Part shown: in pieces, positions 35,620 through 43,822 of the stretch
Position numbering within the stretch: position 1 is the first letter of the stretch
Layout of the letters: each line of letters opens with the position of its first letter
NCBI GenBank assembly: GCA_963966185.1
Contig: CAWZYM010000483.1
Coordinates: 1-64,000, forward strand
Direction of reading: 5' to 3'
Source: Rhabditoides inermis
Taxonomy: Eukaryota; Nematoda; Chromadorea; Rhabditida; Rhabditidae
Length of the DNA: 64,000 nucleotides
The notes under the pieces: generated by a model
The model's database searches: none
Told to the model about the DNA's origin: nothing
Seen by the model: the letters and a program-made list of their open reading frames with translations, nothing else
Program-made: the position numbers and the translations under genes

Positions 35620-36957
35620 TCACTTTTTGACGGGTGCGGGCGGAAAGTAGCCTTTTAATGGCTTGCTCTTGACATCCGCCGATGCGGTGCGAGCCTGATC
35701 GGCAGCAAGTGCCTTTGCAACCTTGGCTGTGCTTTTAAAGCGAGGTTGAACGACCAGGCGCACGCGGGCTGACTCACCAACCGCTTTACGACCATTTAGA
35801 TATATGGCCCCCCCTTTACGGGAAATAGACACTTTTGTCAGGCTAAGCGCACCCATCTCAGCCAGTTCGTGATATTTTTTCATACCACGATAGTCTCGCG
35901 TTAAACGGTTTAGGCCCGCCTTAAATTGTTCTCTCGCTTCGCGAACGCCCCGATCCCATCCAGCCTGCGCAGACTGTGACCACACCTGCTTATCCTTGCT
36001 GTCTTTCACTTTGATACCAGCTGGGCGCTGCGGGCTTGGCCCGTCAACAAACAGGTAATCTTGCCAGACAGGTGTTTTCGCCACAACAAAGGCGGGCTGA
36101 ACAATTTCATAAGCCCCGGTTGTGAGATATAAATATGTCGCAGATCGTCTCTCAACCACGTTCGTGATTGTCGTGATGACGGGCGGAACAACCATACCGC
36201 CAGCTTCCATGAGTGGACCAAAATCAAACCTGTTATCGAGTGAATAGCCGTATTTCATCAAAGCGTTGTTGATGTTCTGGGCTTCTGCGGCAAATCCCGC
36301 TTGTATGCCAACATTATAAGCAGCGTTACGAATCTGCTTAGTCCGAACATTAATATCCGGACCACCCTGCCCCGTGTAGAAACTCGACGAGGGATTCATG
36401 ATGTCGGAGCGTGTATAGATTCCTCCCCCATATGTTCCCTGTGTCGCTGCGGGCAGGCTCGTTATAGGACCGGCAGTATTACCAACTCCATTGCTTGTTG
36501 ACGAAGGAGATTGATCGATGACTTGCCCTTGTCGCAGTGGGAAAGTGGCAGCTGGCGCCGCGCCGCCCTGCTGCAATCCAAATGTCGCATTAGGTTGAGC
36601 AGCTGAAACCGGCGGGACAGATGGCGCGTTTGCATAAGGGTTTTGCGTTTGGCCGGAATAAGCGCATGGATAAACATAAGGAGGAGTGCCGCACAGCGCT
36701 ACTCCTCCGCCATAGACTTGGCTGTTTATCGCACCAGGCGGCGTATAAACACCCATCCCACCACCCATTTGCATAGCTTGCTGCTGCAACATCTGTTGCT
36801 GCAACATTTGCTGTTGGAGCATCTGCTGCTGATTTGCCGCCTCCTGTTGCCCCGCACTGGGATAGGTGACAGTCACAGCCCCCTCTTGTGCCCGCGTGGC
36901 GGATGAGGAAAACAATGCAGTCGAAGCCAATAAAATAAACCCTACGCACTTCTTCAC
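35620..36957 (-). CDS. dotC: DotC/TraI-like outer-membrane core protein
   Basis: After a signal peptide (MKKCVGFILLASTALFSSSA) there is an unusual Gln/Met-rich repeat and a Pro/Gly-rich region, which make the protein longer than classical DotC. From about residue 205 it carries the DotC core: NVGIQAGFAAEAQNIN, LDNRFDFGPLM, VVPPVIT, TPVWQDYLFV and LTRDYRGMKKYHELA. DotC is part of the outer-membrane core ring with DotD and DotH. Upstream is the StbA/StbB-like pair, downstream dotB. Confidence 0.88.
   Translation of the reverse strand: MKKCVGFILLASTALFSSSATRAQEGAVTVTYPSAGQQEAANQQQMLQQQMLQQQMLQQQAMQMGGGMGVYTPPGAINSQVYGGGVALCGTPPYVYPCAYSGQTQNPYANAPSVPPVSAAQPNATFGLQQGGAAPAATFPLRQGQVIDQSPSSTSNGVGNTAGPITSLPAATQGTYGGGIYTRSDIMNPSSSFYTGQGGPDINVRTKQIRNAAYNVGIQAGFAAEAQNINNALMKYGYSLDNRFDFGPLMEAGGMVVPPVITTITNVVERRSATYLYLTTGAYEIVQPAFVVAKTPVWQDYLFVDGPSPQRPAGIKVKDSKDKQVWSQSAQAGWDRGVREAREQFKAGLNRLTRDYRGMKKYHELAEMGALSLTKVSISRKGGAIYLNGRKAVGESARVRLVVQPRFKSTAKVAKALAADQARTASADVKSKPLKGYFPPAPVKK
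36780..36831 (-). repeat. Short tandem repeat encoding Gln-Gln-Gln-Met-Leu
   Basis: Within dotC, a 15-base unit encoding QQQML occurs three times, followed by a degenerate copy, just after the signal peptide. The third base varies between copies, so this is an older repeat and not a recent slippage product. It adds a flexible polar segment. Confidence 0.7.
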
Positions 36958-36978
36958 AAGAAATGTCTCCGCTTCCGG

Positions 36979-37506
36979 CTATAACGCCACAATTAACGAG
37001 CGAGGAACACTTTTAATGGTGCGCACCACCATCAAGTCTTCCCTTTCGATGACATGCTGATCGGCGTTATTATTGTCATCAAATCGATTACCACTGTTGA
37101 TAGACGTTTCTTTCATCGTCTTCAACGGTGAAATAACTATTGGTGATGTGTCTTTTTTGACTGTTGCATCCTTACTACGATCTAATTCAACAGAATGTAT
37201 ACCATTGGCTTCATCATTGAGCGGTGTCATTGAGCCAATAAAGATATCATCTCTACCATCGACGAAAACGTCCATTTCGGAGCGGATTTGCTTCGGCGGA
37301 ATATAATCGTCATCACCGACCTTGATTTGCAGCTCCTGTATGAGCCCCAAAATCATCAATCTCATCATTTGGTCTCGACGTTTGCCATCCGGCGTCTGCT
37401 TGTAGAGATAATCGAACAATCTCTGCTCAAGGGTAGTTGCTCGAAACGTAAAGCCGTCACGACGAGTGCTGCCTTTGGTTTTGACCTTATCGGGCACCTT
37501 AGCCAT
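36979..37506 (-). CDS. StbB-like partner of the actin-like partition protein
   Basis: The 175-residue protein has a basic N-terminus with a helical section (FRATTLEQRLFDYLYKQ and RRDQMMRLMILGLIQE) that could be a ribbon-helix-helix-like DNA-binding part, then a polar unstructured C-terminus. Its start overlaps the end of the actin-like gene, an arrangement typical of parMR or stbAB operons. It is the likely adaptor that binds the centromere. The assignment depends mainly on context. Confidence 0.6.
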   Translation of the reverse strand: MAKVPDKVKTKGSTRRDGFTFRATTLEQRLFDYLYKQTPDGKRRDQMMRLMILGLIQELQIKVGDDDYIPPKQIRSEMDVFVDGRDDIFIGSMTPLNDEANGIHSVELDRSKDATVKKDTSPIVISPLKTMKETSINSGNRFDDNNNADQHVIEREDLMVVRTIKSVPRSLIVAL

Positions 37507-38422
37507 TATCGCCCTCCTGATACGCCTCAGATACCAAAAATGCTTTCAGAGCTCCGTTAGCTATGGAATGAATCTTGTCATGTTGAGCAAACGACAAACT
37601 TCTTAGGCCCCTGCCCGCCAGTAAGGTCTTAAAAAGCGCAGCCATCCCACCAACCGTGATTACATTCACGCGTTCCGGGCATTCCTTCAAAAAGGTATCG
37701 AGATGCGTGATTTCATTTTCACAGGCGCTTTGAATTGCCTCATCGCGAAGGTCTGTAATATCAATCCGCTCTCCGAATATCTGGACCGTTCCCTTATCCC
37801 AGATATCGATCAGGTTGGGATTGCGTTTTAGATTAAAGCGCTCACGGACCATAAGGGATATCCTTTGGAGTATATCCTCACCAGAAAAATGTATATCCTC
37901 GAAAGTTGCACCTTGTCTCACTTTCGGGGGGTGTTCTGGATTTCCAGACCACTCTATTACGCATGCCCTGATGCGAGTATGTCCGCAATCTAGTATCAGA
38001 GAATTTGGTGTCTCTTTGCATCGCTCAGAAAACTCTCTGTTCACCAGAATATTATCACCATCATCGACCAAAGCGGCATCATACCAGGCTGCAACCAATG
38101 GTGGCATTCTCGATTGAGCGTCGAACGACAACGGATGATTAATTTGCGTGATTGCAGCCGAATGGTTCGCCGCGCCTTCCCTACCGGTGATATCATCTCC
38201 CGTGACGATCAGCCGAGCCTGTGCCGCGTTTGTGAATTCTTTGGGAACGTCATGATCAAGAAGGCACGCTTCAACCGATCTGCCTTGCCTTCTTATCTGG
38301 AAGTGCCGCACGTCCTTTTCGGCATACGCTCCTATCCATGAAACTTTTACAGAGTAGGCTCCGCAGTCGATGGCAGAAAAAACTGTCCCTTCGTGTGCTC
38401 TTACTGCCGTTACGGATTTCAT
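37499..38422 (-). CDS. StbA/ParM-like actin-family partition ATPase
   Basis: The 307-residue protein has the actin-family landmarks: phosphate-1 motif AIDCGAYSVKVSW near residue 17, phosphate-2 motif LILDCGHTRIRAC near 145 and adenosine motif VITVGGMAALF near 255. Plasmid ParM/StbA proteins form filaments that separate copies before division. The small partner gene follows with an overlap. The centromere has not been identified; the usual place is upstream, near 38.42-38.98 kb. Confidence 0.78.
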   Translation of the reverse strand: MKSVTAVRAHEGTVFSAIDCGAYSVKVSWIGAYAEKDVRHFQIRRQGRSVEACLLDHDVPKEFTNAAQARLIVTGDDITGREGAANHSAAITQINHPLSFDAQSRMPPLVAAWYDAALVDDGDNILVNREFSERCKETPNSLILDCGHTRIRACVIEWSGNPEHPPKVRQGATFEDIHFSGEDILQRISLMVRERFNLKRNPNLIDIWDKGTVQIFGERIDITDLRDEAIQSACENEITHLDTFLKECPERVNVITVGGMAALFKTLLAGRGLRSLSFAQHDKIHSIANGALKAFLVSEAYQEGDNG

Positions 38423-38437
38423 CGCTGTGCACCACTC

Positions 38438-38638
38438 TTAGAGGATCGAAGTGCGGGATGGTGCGTTTGCTTCATTGGTACCAGACAGGCCAGTTGTGCT
38501 AGGCGCAGGAGTGATCCCGTGCTGCCTTAGTTGTCCAGCGACGAAATTATCAGTTGCCTCTTGCCCGCCTGATGTTTGGCATCCTGCCAAGCCCATTGCG
38601 GTGAGCAAACCAAGCGACACTAAAAACATGCGTTTCAT
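38438..38638 (-). CDS. Small lipoprotein (66 aa)
   Basis: The signal peptide MKRMFLVSLGLLTAMGLAGC ends in a typical lipobox (LAGC). The mature part is only about 47 residues and polar. It precedes the StbA-like gene by 15 bases on the same strand and so heads this long operon. DotD/TraH is also a lipoprotein encoded near dotC, but is much longer; a shortened or replaced DotD is possible but not shown. Confidence 0.65.
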   Translation of the reverse strand: MKRMFLVSLGLLTAMGLAGCQTSGGQEATDNFVAGQLRQHGITPAPSTTGLSGTNEANAPSRTSIL

Positions 38639-38978
38639 GACTCTCCATCCTTAACTTCATTTCTCATGCACGGGCGCATCTTAGTTCATCGAACTTGGTA
38701 ATAGCACCCCATCGAGACGGCTATTCACTAGCAATTCGATACAGCTGGACACTGCACCAAAGCGAATTGCGCGTCAATAGAAGTGACAAAACCGACGACT
38801 GTTTTTGTCTTCGGAATACCTCTGAAAATAACACTGTATAGGACTGTATCTAGGTAGTGGCCTATCGCACTTTAAAGAGCATGAGATATATTGCAACAAC
38901 GTTATAAAGGGATAATATAGTAGGGGGGAAATCATTTTAGTGTATGGTACGATATCAAGCTGTAATTATGGGATATCA
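38639..38978. other. Intergenic region between divergent operons
   Basis: About 340 bases separate the lipoprotein gene (-) from the recombinase gene (+). I see no coding frame with a ribosome site. GGATAATATAG near 38910 could be part of a promoter for the recombinase. Recombination sites or the centromere for the StbA system could lie here, but no clear repeats are visible. Confidence 0.4.
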
Positions 38979-39995
38979 ATGACGGAAATTAGCGCGACGA
39001 CCAAGAAGCTTTACAGGTCGCATAGCCGACGATTTGAAGGGTGGCTTGCGGAGAATGGCAAGGCCCCATCCGAGCCTGAGAGCTGGGTAATCGCTCTTCA
39101 GTCATTGACTAGATCGCTTTCAAAAAAAACATGGCGTCTATATCGAAACGCTTTGGCCTGGCACCTTAAAAATGCATATGGCGAACAGTTTGCAGGGCGC
39201 TTTATGTTGGCGACGGATATGGTCGTGAAGCCGCCCGAAAAGAAAAAAAAGTTGCTGAGGAGAATAGAGCCGGAAATCCTTCAAGCGGTAGTCCGGGAGC
39301 TTCTGTCTCGTCGTGGCGAGAGACCCAAACGGCTTGCGGATATGATGATCGCCATGGTCACGACGGGTATGCGGCAGAAGGAATTTGAGACGGCCAAATT
39401 AATGTCAGGCGACGAGCTCGTACTGGTCGTCCAAAACGCCAAGTATCGAAAGCCGTCTGTCGATTTGCCAGGCCGCGCAAATGGTCAATTTCGATATCTG
39501 CTTATTCACCCTGATACGTCACCTGCCTTGCTTGGATCCGTCACGAGGTCAATTGAATGGTGCTCTGGTCGCCCTTGGTCGGCTATGGCACCAAATGCGA
39601 ACCGTCTTTTCAGAGCAGTAATAAAGAAACTGGTTACAAAACGACTGATCGGGACAAAGTGGAATAAGCTGCGCCTATACGATTGTCGGCACCAGTTTTC
39701 TGCAAATGCAAAGGCAAATCTTGATCTATTGGCCGGTGAAGTCGCCGCAGCAATGGGACACCGATCGGTTGTAACGGCTGTTTCTCATTATGGGAAAAGA
39801 CAGTTCGCTAAAGCGAGTGCGATGATGGTTGCACCGTCTGTTGAATCTGTTCAGGCTGTTTCACAGCTCTCGATACAAAAGGCTCGAAGGGGTATGGCGA
39901 AGCGGTCGGGACTGCCAGTACAAAAGCGTCAGATTAATCAAGCGCTCCCGCAGGCCTCGGCTGGTCTTGATGCAGACAATAAAAAGAACATTTAG
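38979..39995 (+). CDS. Tyrosine recombinase (integrase/resolvase)
   Basis: The catalytic domain shows the arginine in TTGMRQKEFE, box II LYDCRHQF with arginine, MGHRS, and the nucleophile tyrosine in SHYGK. In box II the usual first histidine is replaced by tyrosine (LYDCR rather than LHDLR), an atypical state found in some active relatives. The N-terminal half holds a SAM-like core-binding domain. The ATG at 38979 follows a GGGATA ribosome site; a GTG at 38940 would add 13 residues. It could resolve plasmid multimers or drive integration. Confidence 0.85.
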   Translation: MTEISATTKKLYRSHSRRFEGWLAENGKAPSEPESWVIALQSLTRSLSKKTWRLYRNALAWHLKNAYGEQFAGRFMLATDMVVKPPEKKKKLLRRIEPEILQAVVRELLSRRGERPKRLADMMIAMVTTGMRQKEFETAKLMSGDELVLVVQNAKYRKPSVDLPGRANGQFRYLLIHPDTSPALLGSVTRSIEWCSGRPWSAMAPNANRLFRAVIKKLVTKRLIGTKWNKLRLYDCRHQFSANAKANLDLLAGEVAAAMGHRSVVTAVSHYGKRQFAKASAMMVAPSVESVQAVSQLSIQKARRGMAKRSGLPVQKRQINQALPQASAGLDADNKKNI

Positions 39996-40024
39996 TCACT
40001 TTCAATTTGCCTTTAAGGATATAC

Positions 40025-40065
40025 AAAGTAGGATATCCCTATTAGAAAAAAGGATATCCTACTTT
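40025..40065. promoter_or_regulatory. 14-bp perfect inverted repeat overlapping the vapB start
   Basis: AAAGTAGGATATCC (40025-40038) and GGATATCCTACTTT (40052-40065) are perfect inverted copies 13 bases apart. The right arm reaches into the TTG start codon of vapB. A further half-site (AAGGATATAC) lies just upstream. This is most likely the operator bound by the antitoxin or the toxin-antitoxin complex. Confidence 0.75.
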
Positions 40066-40279
40066 GGTAATATACGTTAAAAATCCAGAGGTCGATGAGC
40101 TTGCTAATCAATTGATGCAGCTGACCAAGAAAAACAAAACCGAGGTTTTGCGCAGTGCTCTCACCAAGGAACTGGAAAGGCTCGCTGAAAAGAATATACA
40201 GCCGAGAATTCGAAAACTTCAAGAGCGAGTAGCCAAAAGGATTGGCGCAGAAGGATCGGAGCCCCGTAATGCTGATTGA
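40064..40279 (+). CDS. VapB-like antitoxin
   Basis: The 71-residue protein starts with a short beta strand (IYVKNPEVDELA) and two helices (LTKKNKTEVLRSALTKELER), the pattern of the VapB/Rv0623-type antitoxins that bind DNA as dimers. A basic C-terminal tail would wrap the toxin. The only usable start is TTG at 40064, inside the operator repeat. Its end overlaps the vapC start by 11 bases. Confidence 0.75.
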   Translation: MVIYVKNPEVDELANQLMQLTKKNKTEVLRSALTKELERLAEKNIQPRIRKLQERVAKRIGAEGSEPRNAD

Positions 40280-40691
40280 TTCAACGGTGCTTGTAGCCAT
40301 TCTTTTAAATGAGCCTGAAGCTGATTTTCTGGTCGCAAAAATCGAGCAGTGCAAGACTTCAGTATATTATACGGCGCAAAGTGTTCTGGAAGCCGTCCAG
40401 CAGTTAGGAGCCTATGAAGCCCAGGTCAGTCCACATAAAAGCGGGAGAGAATTAGCCCAAGCGCATTCAGACGTTATGGACCTTCTTACCATTGTTAAGG
40501 CCAAAGAATTGCCAATTCTTGCCTCTTATCATGTGATTGCAGCAGAAGCTCTTGCCAAATATGGACTTCCGGACAAAGCCGAAGGTTTTGGTGTTGGAGA
40601 GAGCCTTACATACGCCTGCGCTAAAAAAAATCGGATACCAGTTTTAATAAAGGGGAATAGGTACTTAGGAACTGGGCTGGAATTCGCATAA
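40269..40691 (+). CDS. VapC-like PIN-domain ribonuclease toxin
   Basis: The PIN domain starts at MLIDSTVLVAIL with the first acidic residue (Asp4). Further acidic positions are in SVLEAVQQ and in FGVGESLTYACAK, where many relatives have GD. The usual third aspartate is thus replaced by Gly-Glu, which may preserve an acidic residue. The 140-residue length is normal. VapC toxins cleave RNA, often initiator tRNA; the target here is unknown. The ATG at 40269 is preferred over 40242 because it begins the PIN strand and overlaps the vapB stop. Confidence 0.78.
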   Translation: MLIDSTVLVAILLNEPEADFLVAKIEQCKTSVYYTAQSVLEAVQQLGAYEAQVSPHKSGRELAQAHSDVMDLLTIVKAKELPILASYHVIAAEALAKYGLPDKAEGFGVGESLTYACAKKNRIPVLIKGNRYLGTGLEFA

Positions 40692-40695
40692 GAGG

Positions 40696-41055
40696 CTAGA
40701 ATATTTTCACGAGTGTTATAATGCAAAGAGCTAAAACGAGCGACAAAAGCGCGACCGGCATAAGCTGAGGCAATATGTTGCGAGTGTTGGTCGTGGGCGC
40801 GGTACGCGGTCCAGGCGCTTTTTCTTCATCGTCTACATGATAGGACTGGTCAACCGGCTCATTATCCCTGCGCTGTTGGGCGTTCCATACGCCACACAGC
40901 ATCTGCCTAATTATTTCGTAGCGCCCTACCCCACTGGTCGCGAGACGGTCGAACTCCTCATCTAATTGTTTGGCTGCTTCCGATCGCGCTTTTTCATCCG
41001 GATGAAAGAAGTGCTCGTAGAAAGTATCGTCAAGCCACGATTGCTTGGTTTTCAT
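40696..41055 (-). CDS. Tail-anchored hypothetical protein (119 aa)
   Basis: A charged helical N-terminal part (DEKARSEAAKQLDEEFDRL) is followed by a polar linker and one C-terminal membrane segment (PVALLSLVLALCIITLV). It would sit in the inner membrane with most of its mass in the cytoplasm. Its start overlaps the end of the 41030 gene. No family recognised. Confidence 0.6.
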   Translation of the reverse strand: MKTKQSWLDDTFYEHFFHPDEKARSEAAKQLDEEFDRLATSGVGRYEIIRQMLCGVWNAQQRRDNEPVDQSYHVDDEEKAPGPRTAPTTNTRNILPQLMPVALLSLVLALCIITLVKIF

Positions 41056-41407
41056 GACTTACCAACTTCATTGGTGCTGTGGCCGCTTGCCTGATTGTTA
41101 GGCCTGCTCCTTCAAGGTCACCATCCGAAGTAAGGCGACCTTCCAGGACGATTTTTTCCGGCTTTGTATGCATTTGCTCAAGTTGCAGCATAATGCGCCT
41201 GAAACTTTTTCCTTTAATTCGGGCCGTGATGCGCTTGTCACCCTTCGCATATGGAATTGATATGAAGACATCGGGTTGGGCTTGTGTGGCCCCCTTTTCA
41301 TCAAACTGAGGCACAATCGCATGCGAGGGCAAGTCATCGACGCGAATAGATATCGACACGACCACGGAATGCTCGGGCAATGATGCAATTACAGATTTTG
41401 TAGCCAT
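41030..41407 (-). CDS. Hypothetical protein downstream of the par locus (125 aa)
   Basis: The protein appears to be a small beta-rich domain (VVVSISIRVDDL, VFISIPYAKGDKRITARI, EKIVLEGRLTSDGDLEG). An OB-like fold is possible but unproven. The ATG at 41407 is preferred; an ATG at 41437 would overlap the preceding gene and add ten residues. It follows parA and the small partner gene on the same strand. Confidence 0.6.
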   Translation of the reverse strand: MATKSVIASLPEHSVVVSISIRVDDLPSHAIVPQFDEKGATQAQPDVFISIPYAKGDKRITARIKGKSFRRIMLQLEQMHTKPEKIVLEGRLTSDGDLEGAGLTIRQAATAPMKLVSHENQAIVA

Positions 41408-41420
41408 AACGCACTCGTTT

Positions 41421-41720
41421 TTAAATGTTGGCATCATCCATCAGCTTCATAAGCAGCAAAGGATAAGTGTAGCGCTCACGATCGCAATAAGACACCAACC
41501 TATCTGCATACGATATAGGAAGCTGAATGGTGATCTGGCGCTTAGGTTCCGCGCTTCGTTGGCGCTTTAGTGGAGCGCGAGGAGCACGATTGTCTATAAA
41601 GCCCTGCTGTTTTGAGATTTCATCAGCAATATCCTGCTCTTGCCGGGAAGGAATTGGCTGTGGCTCGATAGGCGTGCTCGATATATCGGCAAGGGAAAAG
41701 CGACTATTTGCAGTGGACAT
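41421..41720 (-). CDS. Small ParA partner, ParG/ribbon-helix-helix-like
   Basis: The N-terminal 60 residues are polar and basic. The C-terminal 40 (PKRQITIQLPISYADRLVSYCDRERYTYPLL, split here for reading) have a beta strand followed by two helices, the layout of ribbon-helix-helix centromere-binding proteins. The gene directly follows parA with a one-base overlap, as small parB/parG genes do. It likely binds the centromere and stimulates ParA. Confidence 0.65.
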   Translation of the reverse strand: MSTANSRFSLADISSTPIEPQPIPSRQEQDIADEISKQQGFIDNRAPRAPLKRQRSAEPKRQITIQLPISYADRLVSYCDRERYTYPLLLMKLMDDANI

Positions 41721-42478
41721 TAGACGTTCTCCTTCGTGATGTTTACGTCATCGTCTGTTCCAGACGACTTCGCCTCTATCTCTTCTGCCTTAAGTTGCTC
41801 GAAGACAGCCAAAGAGACTTGTCCGGCGTTTTTGATGGCCAAGTCCAGTTTTGAAACCTTCTTTGGGTCGAGCTCGGTTAATGATACGCGCTCATAAAAG
41901 ATATGCTTGTATGCTTCCCGCTTTACCAGTTGTGGGCCCAGAAGCTTCACCCCTTCGGCCTCTAAGGAGGCTTCAAATTCCTTTTGAATACGGGTCTTAA
42001 AGCTGTTGTCGGCAGGAACCTCTGTCATCACAACGACATGTTTGATGGGCTTCCCACGACCTTGCGCTTCATGCCTTATCAGACTGATCGCTTTTAGGGC
42101 TTCATCCATGTCGGCAGGGCTAGGTTTGCAGGGTATGACGACCAAATCAGCACTAATTATTGCACGAGAATTAATAAGATCAGCAGAGCCAGCCGTATCA
42201 ATAAAAACGAATTGGAATTCACGGCGTGCATTTCCGACTATGTTATAAAATTCATCCTGGTCAACATTACGAATGAGCGTTAGCGGGACTCGTGTAAGGA
42301 TAGAATCTTCCTTTACGTGCTTGGGCCCCCGATACCACTTAGACGTGGTTTGCTGGCTGTTGTCGCAGTCGATAATGCATACAGACGCACCCTCCCCCGC
42401 AAAAGTGGTTGCAATGATGTTTATCATTGTAGACTTTCCAGCCCCGCCTTTAGGGGAAAGCATTGTAATTACAGGCAT
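41720..42478 (-). CDS. parA: ParA-family partition ATPase
   Basis: The deviant Walker A box KGGAGKST lies at residues 10-17, followed by CIIDCDNSQQ and FVFIDTAGS (Walker B). The 252-residue length fits small type Ib ParA or VirC1-like proteins without an N-terminal DNA-binding domain. ParA forms nucleoid-bound gradients that position plasmids; VirC1 relatives instead help conjugative DNA processing. The neighbouring small DNA-binding gene favours partition. The 650-base non-coding region upstream probably holds its promoter and centromere. Confidence 0.85.
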   Translation of the reverse strand: MPVITMLSPKGGAGKSTMINIIATTFAGEGASVCIIDCDNSQQTTSKWYRGPKHVKEDSILTRVPLTLIRNVDQDEFYNIVGNARREFQFVFIDTAGSADLINSRAIISADLVVIPCKPSPADMDEALKAISLIRHEAQGRGKPIKHVVVMTEVPADNSFKTRIQKEFEASLEAEGVKLLGPQLVKREAYKHIFYERVSLTELDPKKVSKLDLAIKNAGQVSLAVFEQLKAEEIEAKSSGTDDDVNITKENV

Positions 42479-43134
42479 CTAACCCTCACGTTATCATGCT
42501 GCCATGCAGCCATTAATAAGCCAGTGCCGCGCTCATTTTACATAATAATGTGACGCACATTAAGTGCTGCAAAAACAAGTCCACAAACAGAGCGGTATGC
42601 ACAGTCACCGATGTTCAGACTGGTGAGTTGATGCGACTATACATAGCACACGACTAACAAACAGTAAAGGCAATGGAAAGCGGTAACCACATATTAATGC
42701 GCATATAATGGCGTTAGCAGCAACAAAACGACATTAAAAGCAACCAGTTTATAGGAAAAGACAGCAACACACCGTGACACAAACTAATCTGCATAAATGC
42801 AAACAGCTACACTGCAAAAGACATAAAAAGCTACGGAATGCATCATGCCTACATCAACGGCGACAGATAGCGATGCAATGGCATATAAGCACAGTGTTGC
42901 ACAGTTGCCACTGTATAAAGCTGTAAGGTGCTGTAACTGTATACCGCTTGAGTTGATGGACTGGCGAATATTGCTTTGCTTATTAAAGGGAGTGGCAACT
43001 AAGATGCGCAATGGTAATAATGGTCAATCTTTTGTGTCAATTATTATTGTATAGCACAATTGAAAATGTTAATTCAGTTGGATTAATTGTGAGCGCAAGC
43101 GGTAGCCGTAATTGAAAATGATTAGGAGAAGGTT
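42479..43134. other. Long non-coding region upstream of parA
   Basis: About 650 bases separate parA (-) from the gene at 43135 (+). I see no convincing gene. Visible structure includes GCTGC-CAT-GCAGC close to parA, the palindrome ATGCGCAT, two GCTGTAA repeats ten bases apart (42920-42926 and 42930-42936), two ACTGTATA copies (42910-42917 and 42936-42943), and AATTGAAAATG occurring twice near 43060 and 43110. It is a candidate for the parA centromere, an origin, or oriT. Confidence 0.45.
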
Positions 43135-43461
43135 GTGACGCGGGCAAATGATGTTATACGCTTTGTACCAATGGTCTATTTGTTGTCTCCATCAACAGGA
43201 CGCCGTGTCTCCGTACAATTTCATCCAGGATTGATGTCGGAAGATGCCCAAGACCTAGCTAAGCGGTGTATTTCTGATCAAATTGATAACACGGCTGTAG
43301 AGGTATTGCATGAAGTCCGATTGGAACGGCTAATTGAATATGCCAATGACTGGCGTTTCATGACCCCTGAAGAAATAAGAGCATATATAAACGATGTTCC
43401 GCCCTTCTTTGAGCCGCCAATCGAAGCCAACGATGTCGGTATTATTGAAGGCGAAGCGTAA
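43135..43461 (+). CDS. Hypothetical protein opening the plus-strand transfer block (108 aa)
   Basis: The start is GTG at 43135 with a strong AGGAGAAGG site. The protein is soluble with a helical centre and an acidic end. Its stop overlaps the start of the next gene (TAATG), so it is co-translated. No family recognised. Confidence 0.65.
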   Translation: MTRANDVIRFVPMVYLLSPSTGRRVSVQFHPGLMSEDAQDLAKRCISDQIDNTAVEVLHEVRLERLIEYANDWRFMTPEEIRAYINDVPPFFEPPIEANDVGIIEGEA

Positions 43462-43802
43462 TGCAAAATCCTAGAACATTGGTGTTTGGCCTTATGCTTG
43501 GGATGTTTATTCTCGTCCCAGGGCCCTCATTTGCACAGCAAGCTGATGCGAACTCAGAACAGTTGCAGAATGGTGAGCAAGATCGACGGGGAGGGGCAAG
43601 GGTAAGGTATCAATCGGAGGAAAGCGAAACAGGCATCTATGTTCAACCAAGAGCAATGGAATCCATCCCCTTAGAGGTGGAGCGTAGTCGCATTCGCATC
43701 GCAAAATTGGAAGATAGGGTCGAAAAGCTAGAGAAAGCTCTTTCAATAGCAATTGAGACTATTAATAAACAAACAGCGTACATCAAGCAGTTGAGTAGAT
43801 AA
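43461..43802 (+). CDS. Secreted coiled-coil protein (113 aa)
   Basis: A signal peptide (FGLMLGMFILVPGPSFA) is followed by a Gln/Arg-rich stretch and a C-terminal coiled coil of about 40 residues (RIAKLEDRVEKLEKALSIA). It may assemble as a periplasmic oligomer. It lies 20 bases upstream of the four-segment membrane protein gene and overlaps the gene before it. No family recognised. Confidence 0.65.
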   Translation: MQNPRTLVFGLMLGMFILVPGPSFAQQADANSEQLQNGEQDRRGGARVRYQSEESETGIYVQPRAMESIPLEVERSRIRIAKLEDRVEKLEKALSIAIETINKQTAYIKQLSR

Positions 43803-43822
43803 TCGCTTAAAGGGCAGGGACC

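Noticed and set aside
42845..43054. 69-codon frame in the non-coding region upstream of parA
   Set aside because: It is built over short repeats, has no ribosome site and an unconvincing sequence.
43080..43105. Sequence like a lac operator (AATTGTGAGCGC)
   Set aside because: Only half of the operator is matched and no LacI-type regulator is present; coincidence is more likely.
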